A stretch of 48,494 nt of DNA from the NCBI GenBank assembly GCA_001970955.1, contig MPUH01000519.1, positions 1 through 48,494 on the forward strand, given 5' to 3'. The DNA is from Stentor coeruleus. Lineage: Eukaryota > Ciliophora > Heterotrichea > Heterotrichida > Stentoridae. The notes beneath the pieces were generated by a model. The model searched no databases. It had not been told where the DNA came from and saw nothing but the letters and a program-made list of their open reading frames with translations. This document shows, piece after piece, positions 10,901 to 20,600 of this stretch; position 1 is the stretch's first letter, and each line of letters starts with the position of its first letter. Position numbers and translations under genes: made by a program.

Positions 10901-12386
10901 AGGAATAATCTTCAGGTTGTATAGANAGGAGTTCACAACAAAATAAGAAATCTTCTGGATATAAGGAATAATCTTCAGGTTGTATAGAAAATGCAGTCCT
11001 CATATTAGATCTTTTTTCTTTAATACAATAATAATATTCAGCAAAGTTATAAACTTCAGATTTATGCTCGCTCAAAGGATTAAAAACGGTAAAACTGTTA
11101 AAAATAAGATGACAATTGTTAGCGAATGTATTTGAAGCTACAGTCAACCTCAATATTACTTTAAAAAACAACGCACTCATTGTCATATCTGATATATTAT
11201 CATGTAAATAATTAAGTAGCACATTTTGCATCCTTGGTTTCCCATTAAACATATCTAAAGCAAGAATAACACTAGCAAAAAACTCATCCTGCTCACAATT
11301 CAAATAATATTTAGCCTCTCTACAAAACCCATCCCACAATATTTCATATCCCCCATTACCAAAAAGTTTATTAACCATCTCAACATGTTCTTCATTAATC
11401 ATCTCTTTAAATTTACTCATATTCATTATAACTGGGACAACAATTTTATCTAAAAAAGGTCTTTCAAATCTCCCAGTCTCATAAACAATTGTAATCATTT
11501 TAGCATTTACAATAGATGATTCTGGTATATTATTCAACAAAGCTTTAGTGGCAATTTTAATAATATTTTCATTAAGATCATCAGGTAACATCCTATAGAA
11601 TCTCATAGAAATACTATTATCTTGTATATACTTAAACATTTCTGTAAGAAAAAATACTTTTAAACTATTGATTTTATTTTTTTTTTCATCAAAATCATAC
11701 TTCTCACATATCGCATCAATCGCTGCTTGCCTAACCCGATTTTCCCCTGATTCCATTGCTGTCTTATAAGCTCTAGTAATAAGGACAATATTACTATTAA
11801 ACCCTTTAATATTTTTCAATATCTTAAATATAGCAATATGATTTCCTTCAGTTTTTAATAAATAAACCCATAAAATATCCTCAGTTATAACAGGTGATTC
11901 TATCAATCTTCCAGTAATATATTTTTTAAGTATACCATTTCTCTCACCATGCTCAGTAAGCCCATTAAGCACAGAGCATAATAAGCAATTTTTTAATCTA
12001 AGATTGTTGTATTCTGATCTAGAAAATGTATTTATCATGTTAGAAAAGTTCCCAGTATTACTTGCTGTGAAATATTTTGCATGTGGGAAGACACAATAAC
12101 ATAATAAAGTTATAGAGTTTTGGGTTCTATATGAACAGATTTGAGTGAAAAGGTTTATTGCTAAACTATGAAGTGGATCGGGGATAGCAGGGGAAAAACA
12201 GGTTAGTAAGATTTTTGATAGGTTTAACATGTTTGCATTAGAAATATTTGACTTGCCGTTGTTTTCTATGATTAATGTTAAAACTTGCTCGAGCCAGTTT
12301 TTAAGTTCAGGCCATTCGAAGTTGTAAATGTTTTTGACGACCTGAGAAAGTTTGCCTGAGAGTTTCTTATTGAAAACTTCTTCCAT
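7998..12386 (-). CDS. DOP1: Dopey/DOP1-like large protein (two assembly seams inside)
   Basis: A very large, helical, Leu/Ile-rich protein without transmembrane segments. Its N-terminus resembles the Dopey family: WPELKNWLEQVL at 25-36 and LLTCFSPAIPDPLHSLAINL at 60-79 fit the family's early signature, in which a Trp-x-x-Leu helix is followed by an LxxCLxPALPxGxHxKAL-like segment. Dopey proteins work at the Golgi and endosomes with Mon2 and phospholipid flippases; a flippase gene lies 5 kb away. As written the frame is 1462 codons, but single Ns at 10679 and 10926 mark duplicated contig ends with periods of 186 and 63 bp. Both are multiples of three, so the frame survives. After merging, the protein is 1379 residues. 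The C-terminus ends in a charged helix. The family call is moderate; another HEAT-like scaffold is the alternative. Confidence 0.6.
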   Translation of the reverse strand: MEEVFNKKLSGKLSQVVKNIYNFEWPELKNWLEQVLTLIIENNGKSNISNANMLNLSKILLTCFSPAIPDPLHSLAINLFTQICSYRTQNSITLLCYCVFPHAKYFTASNTGNFSNMINTFSRSEYNNLRLKNCLLCSVLNGLTEHGERNGILKKYITGRLIESPVITEDILWVYLLKTEGNHIAIFKILKNIKGFNSNIVLITRAYKTAMESGENRVRQAAIDAICEKYDFDEKKNKINSLKVFFLTEMFKYIQDNSISMRFYRMLPDDLNENIIKIATKALLNNIPESSIVNAKMITIVYETGRFERPFLDKIVVPVIMNMSKFKEMINEEHVEMVNKLFGNGGYEILWDGFCREAKYYLNCEQDEFFASVILALDMFNGKPRMQNVLLNYLHDNISDMTMSALFFKVILRLTVASNTFANNCHLIFNSFTVFNPLSEHKSEVYNFAEYYYCIKEKRSNMRTAFSIQPEDYSLYPEDFLFCCELXSIQPEDYSLYPEDFLFCCELLTMYKQPLGKKSFITIWKHFNPLNQARISTLILESSYSLKALESSITKLFNSLSLLKHLIMFXTMYKQPLGKKSFITIWKHFNPLNQARISTLILESSYSLKALESSITKLFNSLSLLKHLIMFYEHSIKNSFTLLKSSKMTRHVLLCTYDSQNSDIDIQFYSNLLAKTISENISLALDDFLFYLTKDLTNPSKSLLFYETAIDYINCISFILSQKNVGSLENPLSQDLEDSIKNLSLFKIRCKTYYDLIIVMASQFIVYYNTDASELRELSCQLICQIVQTSQVECTLQILDIFYIILQKYHSSKDTQKYILRCLQFSCQISKLITFNDEDLIKILKSNCLGYYLHLIENTGEPILITKAINISKNLSELYKKFNLQEDVQNKIITMCLKFIIDHQDFTSLSFLKEYLYSTISKEIKSDWLPEVLFGSMNLLYKVMYMSYKTHLTDTSVILDLKDILSYLSLEKPEIMVSGIMNLWVEFMTKDRNKEKIKTIKDFMAFFEFKTELIMKNIVDNLGNRKMLIFSAEPEDLHMTRILCMLEFFITHIEINEIDFRIVKESMPPLEKILQFMMNPNYPELILAQTNIFVYILKWSRIDKLKEKLKDTFVKSIREFLKFSLSCDRKILDYEHDYYKMSPNQKVNEIVAGTLSIKGYILIKAFFQLQKDRHEFVCSLLKYFLELIPKANASGYSIFNMFHSWISGDEFLSSKVYSPLISLSTTNGMFIKLFDKFPDMCFGWGRLMNLCESHTKLFEDFRKPFLPSSSRADERIQEKARLMYVTAFLVFTGSIGDYINPEVISKIVREIEDLIENDIFFPISVLMLITLCARFTVEDFSAVFLKYKGIFFYKFQEIRSSRDVGLHTSILKLVDIFLARDFSHILSLMPQQNEYFTNARKSKRKGSVLLNMNPSSIFEVQRHEKALVAQFNEFHSEQDAVDMTSIDQSIEEEFKRIKDLIK
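10495..10864. repeat. Assembly seam 1: direct duplication around N at 10679
   Basis: Bases 10495-10678 recur at 10681-10864 with period 186 and only about two differences (for example AAGCTTAGG against AAACTTAGG, and TTAAGGGG against TTAAAGGG). A single N separates the copies. This is best read as two overlapping contig ends joined without merging, with the short middle contig (10680-10925) carrying a variant allele. It adds 62 false residues to the DOP1-like protein. Confidence 0.85.
10864..10988. repeat. Assembly seam 2: direct duplication around N at 10926
   Basis: Bases 10864-10925 recur at 10927-10988 with period 63, separated by one N. It is the other end of the short middle contig in the DOP1-like gene and adds 21 false residues. 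Confidence 0.85.
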
Positions 12387-12489
12387 TTATATGGAAAATA
12401 AAGGAAAATATACCTTATTATATAAGCTAAAAAGGGTTTATAAGTAATTATGCCAATTATATAGTGGGATGTAGTAATTCGACATAAAA

Positions 12490-13044
12490 ATGACTGAGAA
12501 ACTGTTAAATGAATTAGTTGAATCAGTAAAGGATATTTAGGAAATCAAAGTTAGTGAGTTAACATCAATGGTTCAAGCTAGGGATTCACATATTTTATCA
12601 TTAGAATTACAGGTCGAGTTTTTGAAATTCGAGCTTATTAAAGAAAGAAACAAAAGCAACATAAGTATTGGATGTCAGACGGATATTCAAATAGATTATA
12701 TTGAGAATTATTCACAGACAATAGACAGGTTTTTAAAAGATACGGTTGAATGTCAAACTGATGAAGAAATTAAGGATATGATAGAAGTGAAACAATTTGA
12801 GGAAATAGATGAAAAAAGTACGGAAAAAAATGAGATTATTATGGATGATAAAAGGAATACAGTAGATGCTGGGAAAAATATTGGAAATGTACCACAGGTT
12901 TATGTTAAATTGAGAGATAAGATGGAACAGCCAGTGAGTTTTATATCAGCGATTAATTTTAGATCATCGTTACCTGTGAGTGAGGCGAAGATAAGAAGAT
13001 CCTCGCTGATGGCTAGTGTGAAAGGGGAAAATTCACAGAGTTAG
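12490..13044 (+). CDS. Small coiled-coil protein with three evenly spaced QT motifs (possible LC8 partner)
   Basis: Two exons (12490-12525 and 12541-13044) joined across a 15-nt intron give a 179-residue protein. The intron explains the in-frame TAG at 12538-12540, so the start is ATG 12490, not the ATG at 12568. The N-terminal 50 residues form a coiled coil (EKLLNELVES, then SHILSLELQVEFLKFELIKE). Next come SIGCQTD, NYSQTID and VECQTDE, whose Gln residues are exactly 13 apart. Such Q-T/V-D/E motifs at short regular spacing are typical of proteins that bind dynein light chain LC8. The C-terminal third is basic and Ser-rich. It is divergent from the DOP1-like gene, with about 100 bases between their starts. 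I know no named homologue; the LC8 idea is inference. Confidence 0.75.
12526..12540 (+). other. 15-nt intron
   Basis: GTAAAGGATATTTAG lies between codons 12 and 13 (phase 0). Removing it deletes an in-frame TAG and leaves a continuous coiled coil. Length and GTAA...TAG ends match Stentor-type introns. Confidence 0.88.
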
Positions 13045-13606
13045 GATGAAGGGTATTTATAAATGCAGATTTTCCTTTAAGATAAATGTTTGGTTTGATT
13101 TTTTGGTATTAGTTTGATATTTAGGTTTAGTACATATGATGCTTAGGATTTTTGTGATGGATTGGGTGATGTGTAGTTTTTTTATATATGATACTGGGGT
13201 ATTTTTTAGTGAAAATGTTATAATTTTAGGTATTTTTAACTAAGTTTCTATTATTATAAGTAAATTATTGCTTTATTGGTTATAAATTATAGACTAGTAG
13301 GCCATAATGGATACAGCTAAACTATTGGAAAAGTTAACTTTTTTATGAACTAATTCCAAAAACAAAAATAAAATCAAAAAAAAGTTTAAACTCTTAGAGT
13401 TATGATAAAATATATTTTTACGATAATATTACACACTTAAACTAAATTTACCCATTTTTTTGCGCCTATTATGAATATCTAATATTACTTTACCTGCACA
13501 TATTCAAAATAAAATATCAACATACTTAAATCAATAAATTTTCATCACATTTCCTAACACCTCCATATCAAATCTTATCCACTTACTAAGATTATCCATT
13601 TATTAT
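13045..13606. other. Intergenic region with G-to-C skew switch
   Basis: No gene is seen in these 562 bases. The plus strand is G-rich and C-poor to about 13250 (3' flank of the coiled-coil gene) and A/C-rich from about 13370 (5' flank of the leucine-rich-repeat gene). It repeats the skew pattern of other flanks. Confidence 0.6.
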
Positions 13607-16283
13607 ATGAACAAATCAAACTCACATAAAAACCTCCCATTGATCATAAAAGGAACTCATTCTCGTAACAATTCAAAAGGTAACGGTTCCTTACTAAACT
13701 CAATAATCTCAACTCCCTACCTATCAACCCGAGTAATCAAACAAGACTCATTTCATAATGTTTTTGATGATACTCAAGATGAACCTCAGCATAAATCGTC
13801 AATAGGCCCAACAGCAAAGCTTGATTTCTATGAAGATTACAAACATATAGGAAGACTAAATGAAAAAATCAATGCAAAAAAAGTTCAACATACATCAAGT
13901 ATAGCTTATCTGACCAATTTAGATAAAAATCATTTAAGACCAAAAACATTTGGCATGGTAAAAAGAAACGGCTCAGAAGCGGCGATTGATATTAGGAATT
14001 TTTCTATGGGAGATAATTATGCTGAAGCATTTTCACATGGGCTAAAACATTTTCATCATTTAGAAATATTGAATTTGAAAAGCAATAGACTTACTGATGT
14101 GGGAAATGAGAAAATTTTAAATGGCTTAGAGATTAAGCAAATCAAACATTTAAATCTCGCAGAAAATAAAGTTGGCCCAAAGTCTTTGGAAAAAATTGTT
14201 GATATGATGTCAATGTATGATTGTAAACTGAAATCTTTGAACCTTGAAAAAACACATTTCACAGCAACGTTGATTCCAGGGTTATGCAATTGTTTGACTT
14301 TTAATAAAAGACTAACAAAGCTTGTTTTGGCGAAAAATGGTTTGACTGATTCGATAACGAAGTACTTTAAAGATATGCTTATGCAGAATATTTCATTGAA
14401 AATCTTAGACCTTCATTGGAATAACTTTGGCCCACAAGGTGCAATAAATATTTTTGAAGGTATTGCAAGAAATACAACACTTATGGTCCTTGATATATCT
14501 TGGAACTCAATTGGTAAATCTGCCCTTTCAGCAGAATCAATAGGCAAGTCTTTAAAAACCAACTACACCTTAGCTCATCTTGATCTTTCATTCAATTCAA
14601 TAACCTCAGAAGATGCAGCAATCATAGGAGAATACTTAAAATCAAATCATTCGCTTTTAGGATTACACATGAATGGGAATGCATGTGGAATAGATCCAAA
14701 AGGTTTTATAACAACATCTACAAAAAAACACATAAAACGTGGACATTTCTATCAAAGAATGATAGATAAACCTACATTTATTCAAGAAAAACTTAACACA
14801 AACTGTTGGGTATGTGAAAAATGGATCGAAGCTACATTTATTTGTGAAAGTGATGGGGAAAATGTATATATTCATTTAGAAATCGATGATTTTCAACCTG
14901 AGGCTATGCCAAGTGATGGCCATGGACATTTTGAGTTAACTAGAGCAGTTCCACCTTCAACACAGAATTTTTTTTTTACAGAAATTGATGAACATAATAT
15001 AAAATGTCATTATAAAAAAGTAAATAGATCACATGAAATGACGATACAATATTATGAAAGTATGAAAAAACTTATAAAAATAAATGTTATGAACCAAATA
15101 GAACCAGAAGGTGAGGTTTGTATGATAAAAAGCCCATTTTATACAAAGCCTAGGATGAAAGTGTTGAAGTTTTTAATGGCTGTTGGGCAAATGGAAAGAG
15201 TACCATGGTCGATAAATATATCATTGTTTAAGGATTATAAAATTGATAATGAAAGGATTTATGATGAGTGTTTGGAGTTTGATTGGAGGCATACTAGAAT
15301 AGCGAATTTTATAAGGAACCCTGATGAGCAGGCTGCGATTAAAAGCGTAATAAGACATGTTTACCCTTTTATTAAACTCACATATAAAAACCTATCAGCT
15401 TATGGTGGATCAGATATATTTTCTATTGGTTCTAATGTTTTTACTGACTTCCTCAACGAATGCAAAATTATCGACAACTTATACGGTCCCAGTGACTTGG
15501 GAGTAAACCTCAATTCAACCCTAATCCAAAGAGAAAAAGGTCAAATCTACAACCCAGGCAACAGCCTTGTCCGATACGAGTTTCTCGAAATAATAATCCG
15601 CGTAGCTGGTGACCGATACATCCGTAATAAACTTTGTACAACTTATCTTGATGCATTTAATCGTTTATTAAAAGAACATTTAATGCCAGTTATAACAAAA
15701 TTCAAAACAATCAAATGGAGAATTGAAAAATATTTTTGTGAAGAAGTTGATTTAGTACTTAAAGTTAACAAAGGGATATTTGTAACACTTTTCAATAAAT
15801 ATAGTGGTAAACATACTTTACCTGGTAAGAAAAAATTTATGAGTTTAGAAGAGTTTAGGATGTTATGTACTGATGCTGGACTTGTTGGGGATAATTTTGC
15901 TACAAGGGAAATTGATGTGTGTTTTAGTCAAGCAATGATGACTCAAGTTGATGAATTATATGTGAAAAGGCATTTAGAGATGAGTTTTGTGGAAATGTTA
16001 GAATCGTTAGCTAGAGCTATTGATAGTTCAGATTGTATTAAGGATTTAGAGAACTTTGAGTGTGCTAGTTTAATTCAAACTGAACTTAGTAAGAAAATCG
16101 AATATGCAACAACTTTTCTTATTAAGTTGTGCCCGATAAGTTTTCAAGACGATTATATACCGCAGACTACGGAAGATTATTCAAAACTTATGTATNTTGT
16201 GCCCGATAAGTTTTCAAGACGATTATATACCGCAGACTACGGAAGATTATTCAAAACTTATGTATAGGATGAAAACTGATTAG
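13607..16283 (+). CDS. Leucine-rich-repeat protein with conserved C-terminal region (assembly seam near 3' end)
   Basis: The first 110 residues are basic and low-complexity. About eight ribonuclease-inhibitor-type leucine-rich repeats follow at 127-365, with units such as LEILNLKSNRLTD, LKILDLHWNNFG, LMVLDISWNSIG and LAHLDLSFNSIT. These form a curved protein-binding surface. The remaining 500 residues are mostly globular, contain NTNCWVCEKWIEATF near 400, and near 740-780 have a segment (LFNKYSGKHTLPG...MSLEEFRMLC) that resembles a degenerate EF-hand pair. No transmembrane segment is seen. A duplicated contig end (N at 16196, period 70) shifts the frame; read through one copy, the protein ends ...SKLMYRMKTD with TAG at 16281-16283 and has 868 residues. 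LRR proteins of this shape are common in ciliates, often axonemal or cortical; the role here is unknown. Confidence 0.85.
16127..16266. repeat. Assembly seam 3: direct duplication around N at 16196
   Basis: The segment from TTGTGCCCGATAAG at 16127 to 16195 recurs from 16197 with period 70 and one N between. Because 70 is not a multiple of three, the literal sequence gives a false C-terminus for the leucine-rich-repeat protein. Merging the copies restores the frame. Confidence 0.88.
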
Positions 16284-16393
16284 CGTATTTTATATGTAAA
16301 AGTCTTTTAGAGTTTATATGTATTTTTTATATTAAAATACAAAGACGAAGTCTATATAAAAAATATTCTAAGGTTTTTCATTAACGTAAATGC

Positions 16394-17581
16394 TTAAGCT
16401 ATGATGCATTGCTTGCAACTTGTACTTCCATGAAGTGTTACAGTGTTAGATCGTCGAGCTGTTTCATATTCAGCTAATAAAGAGTTGTTACCATAAAGGG
16501 TACCTTTTGTTGTACCTTTATTAAGTTTATGTTGCCGAGCAGCTTCTTTTTTGAGTAACTCAAGTCGATCGTTAAGGTTTTTAATAATCTTATCATATTC
16601 TAAAAGCATACTTCTTTTTTTGACTAGTTCTTTTTCTTGTTCTTCAGTGAAAATATCGCTTTCTAGGTATAAAGCTTTGGTTTCACTAGCTTTTGTATGC
16701 AGGTTATATACTGTTAATTCATTTGTTTCTGTATTTTTCTGATGGGAATGTAGTTCTTTTTCTAGTTCTTGGGTTAATTTATTAGTGTTTTCTAGTTTTA
16801 ATTGGAGATCTTTAGTTTCTTCAGTCAAATTCTTAATTTTTTCTGTCACTAGAGTAGTGTTTTCTATAGCATTATGGGATTTTAAAATACCCAAGATTTT
16901 GTTTTGCGTTTTATTAATCCGGCTTCTATATTTTGATTCAGATTCTTCATTTTGTTTAATCCCAAGCTTGAGGTCACTTATAAACTTTAAAAGTTCTTTA
17001 TTATAAACCAAAAGCTTATTTTTCTCCTCAACAAGTTCGCTATTTGCCGATATAATTCGTGTTTTTTTAGCTTCATTTTCTTCAATTATCAGTTTAATTT
17101 TATCGCATTCTGCAATTTTTTCCCCATGACTAAGTTTAAGTAAATTCTGAACCTTATTAATTTGTTGTTCAACACATTTTCTCTGATTTGTATAATCATC
17201 TTTTTCCCTTATAGCTAAATCTACTTCAAAATGCAATTGTTCTATTTCAAGTTTTGCTTGTTGTAATTTTCCTGAGATATGTCTAATGGATTTACATTCA
17301 TAGTGACAAGCTCGGCACATTTTTGTAGAGATTTCACTTTCTGGATGCTTACGAGAAAAACATAAACATTTTAAACAAACACCTCGATAACAAAAGCTAC
17401 ACATAGTTTTCTTTGTATGAGCTATTCCTAGGATATTGAAGTTTATTAAACAGGATTGGCATCGATTGTCTGTTTCCCATAGGTTTCTTTTTGTTGGGAG
17501 GATAAATTTTTCTTCTAAAATTTCGGCATCTTCTTCATAATTGTCGGAGTCAGAAAAATTGTATGAGTTTTTCACGTCCAT
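16394..17581 (-). CDS. FYVE-like zinc finger plus coiled coil with C-terminal CAAX box
   Basis: A 395-residue protein with three parts. Residues 41-92 hold four Cys pairs with FYVE spacing: C41/C44, C61/C64, C69/C72 and C89/C92. The basic R+HHCR motif that binds phosphatidylinositol 3-phosphate is replaced by TKKTMCSFC, so lipid binding is doubtful and a rabphilin/Slp-like Rab-binding finger is an alternative. Residues about 100-365 are a long coiled coil. The last four residues are CIIA, preceded by TSCKQ, a good farnesylation CAAX box with another Cys nearby that could be palmitoylated. Together they suggest a peripheral membrane tether or Rab effector. The start directly follows TTATAA. 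It is convergent with the LRR gene (110 bases apart) and divergent from the flippase gene, with 63 bases between starts. Confidence 0.8.
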   Translation of the reverse strand: MDVKNSYNFSDSDNYEEDAEILEEKFILPTKRNLWETDNRCQSCLINFNILGIAHTKKTMCSFCYRGVCLKCLCFSRKHPESEISTKMCRACHYECKSIRHISGKLQQAKLEIEQLHFEVDLAIREKDDYTNQRKCVEQQINKVQNLLKLSHGEKIAECDKIKLIIEENEAKKTRIISANSELVEEKNKLLVYNKELLKFISDLKLGIKQNEESESKYRSRINKTQNKILGILKSHNAIENTTLVTEKIKNLTEETKDLQLKLENTNKLTQELEKELHSHQKNTETNELTVYNLHTKASETKALYLESDIFTEEQEKELVKKRSMLLEYDKIIKNLNDRLELLKKEAARQHKLNKGTTKGTLYGNNSLLAEYETARRSNTVTLHGSTSCKQCIIA

Positions 17582-17644
17582 TTATAAGCTAACAAGGTAA
17601 AATCTCCTTTCCCAAATCCTAAAGTCTTAGAAACGGTAATAATA

Positions 17645-20600
17645 ATGGAAAGAGGCTCAGTTCAAAACACCACACCTGAAAGACTGATCTATGTTCCAAA
17701 GCTTGAGCCAAGCCACTTTATCCCAAACTCAATCACAACCTGCAAGTATAATTTTTTGACCTTCCTTCCAAAAAACCTCTGGTTCCAATTCCAAAAACTC
17801 GCAAACATTTACTTTCTTATCATAGCCGTTCTTCAAGTCATCCCCCAAATCACTGTCTCTGATGGTGTTCCCAACATTTTGCTTCCTCTAGGTTTTGTCC
17901 TTACAGTAAGTGCAGTAAAAGACTTACTCGAAGATCTGAATCGTCGGAAATCAGACAACGAAGAAAACAACCGTCAAATTCTCAAATGGCAAAATTCTAA
18001 TTGGGAAAGTCTTAAATGGATGGATATATGTGTTGGTGATGTAGTCAAAGTTAGAAAAAACGAGTACTTCCCCGCTGATCTTATATTGTTATCATCTTCA
18101 GAACCAAATGGCTTATGTTATATAGAAACAAAAAATCTAGATGGTGAAACTAATCTTAAACACAAATTATGTTGTAGAGTTTTACATGATATGCTTCATG
18201 ATGAAGGTGCTTTAGATCGTTTTTTTGCTGAAATCATATGTGAAATACCAAACCCTATGATTTATGAATTTAAAGGTAAAATTACAGCTATGGACACTGA
18301 GGTTATGCTTGGAACAGAACAGTTTTTACTTAGAGGAAGCTCATTAAGAAATACTGAATGGATAATTGGTATTGTTGTTTACTCAGGACATGAGACGAAA
18401 ATTATGTTGAATTCTTCGAAGTCTCAGAATAAGTTTTCTTTTTTAGAAGCTAGGATGAATGATGAGATTATTAACATTTTTATCCTCCAAGTGACTATAT
18501 GCCTTTTTTGTGCTTTGTTTTATGTTATTTGGTTTTCACATACAAGTTCAGATACTGAGCAATATTTAGAGTTAGATGAACATACTGAGAGCCGTTTGGT
18601 AGTTTTTATATTGATATTTTTTACATGGATGCTGATTTTTACGAACTTTGTCCCGATATCTTTGATTGTAACATTAGAGATGGTGAAGTTTGTTCAAGGG
18701 ATTTTTATATCTTGGGACATAAAAATGTACTACGAAGAAAACGATACCCCAGCTAGAGTTCAAAGCTCTAATCTTAATGAAGAACTCGGCCAAATCCATT
18801 ATATATTTTCTGATAAAACTGGGACTTTAACATGCAATATTATGGAATTTAGGAAGTTTTGTATTAATGGGACTAGTTATGGGACAAATAAACGTCAAGG
18901 CCCAGAATCAAAAAAGCCTGCTGTAGATTTTGTTGACCCTAGCTTTGATGCTTTTGCTGAAGACTATCAGGAATTCTTACTTCACTTAGCTTTATGTCAT
19001 ACAATAGTTACAGAAAAAGCAGAAAATGGAGAAATTGAATACAAAGCAAGTTCTCCTGATGAACTTGCCCTTGTAAGTGCGGCTAAATTTTTTGGTGTTG
19101 AGCTTTTAGGTAGAAATGGTAATCAAGAAGTCATTATTAGCGTACATGGCGAAGAAAAAGCTTATCAAGTTCTCAATATATTAGAATTTTCAAGCAATAG
19201 GAAAAGAATGTCTATAGTATGCAGATTTCCTAATGGCAAATTGTACTTATTATGTAAAGGTGCTGATACTATGCTTTTACCAAGATTACAAAGAGATCAA
19301 AGGAATATAGAAAAATCCTGGGAATACTTAGAAGCATATGCAAGTGAAGGTCTTCGAACTTTAGTTTTAGCCACAAGAGAACTTTCTGATGATGAATACG
19401 AAGCTTGGAATACTGAGTATTTAAGAGCTATGGGAGATATTGTCAACAGAGAAAAACTCGTAAGCCAAGTTAATGAGTTATTAGAAAAAAACCTTTTATT
19501 AACAGGAATCACTGCAATCGAAGACAAACTCCAGGATGGAGTTCCTGCTGCAATATCTTTTATTAGAGAAGCTGGGATTAAGGTTTGGGTTCTTACCGGG
19601 GATAAAATCGAAACTGCAATAAATATTGGTTTTTCATCAGCATTACTTACAAATGAAATGTCTCGAGCAATAATTGATGGTACTTCAGAATATACTGTGA
19701 AATTTCAATTACAAGAAGCTCTTAGTGGTAATAGATTCAATGCTTCAAAATTTGCCCTTATAATATCTGGTGATTCATTATTAAAAATCCTCAAGTCTGA
19801 TTTGATATTTATGTTTATAAAACTTATTGATAAAGCTGATGTTGTATTAGCTTGTCGAGTTAGTCCTCAACAAAAAGCTGATTTGGTAAGGCTTATAAGA
19901 GATGTAAAGCCTAATGTAAGAACTTTAAGTATAGGAGATGGGGCTAATGATGTTAATATGATACTTGCAGCACATGTTGGTGTAGGAATTGCTGGTCTTG
20001 AAGGTAACCAAGCTGTACGTGCTGCTGATTATTCAATAGCTCAATTCGCTTATTTGAAAAGACTACTTTTTACTCATGGTCGCGAGTGTTATAGAAGAAA
20101 TGCTAATCTTATTGGATACAATTTTTATAAAAACCTTCTTTTAACATTACCTTTGTTCTTTTATGGGATTTTTAGTGCTTTTTCTGGGCAGATATTATAT
20201 AGTATGTGGACTTATCAGTTATTTAATGTATGGTTTGCTAGTTTCCCTATTATGATATACGCGATTTTTGATAAAGATAAAGAGTTTCATAAGCTTGAGC
20301 AAATGCCGGAACTTTATAAAATCGGGCTTAAAGATAAGCTTTTTCATGGTATTGCTTTTTGGTCATGGATTGTTGAAGGTGTGCTTGAATCTGTAGTTTT
20401 GACTATAGTCTCAGTATATTCTATATGTTATTCATCAACTGAGTCTAATGGAAGAATTATGGGTATGTGGGAAGTTAGTGATTTGATATATTCTTTAGTT
20501 GTTATAGTCTGTAATTTGAGGGTTTTCGGGTTTAGTCTGACTTTTTATTGGTTTTCAGTCCTGATATCTTTTTTAAGTGTAGTGATGTATTTTTTAACCT

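Noticed and set aside
10495..10988. Genuine tandem repeats inside the DOP1-like protein
   Set aside because: Each duplication is centred on a single N and is nearly exact, as at two other unrelated genes in the window, so unmerged contig ends explain them better.
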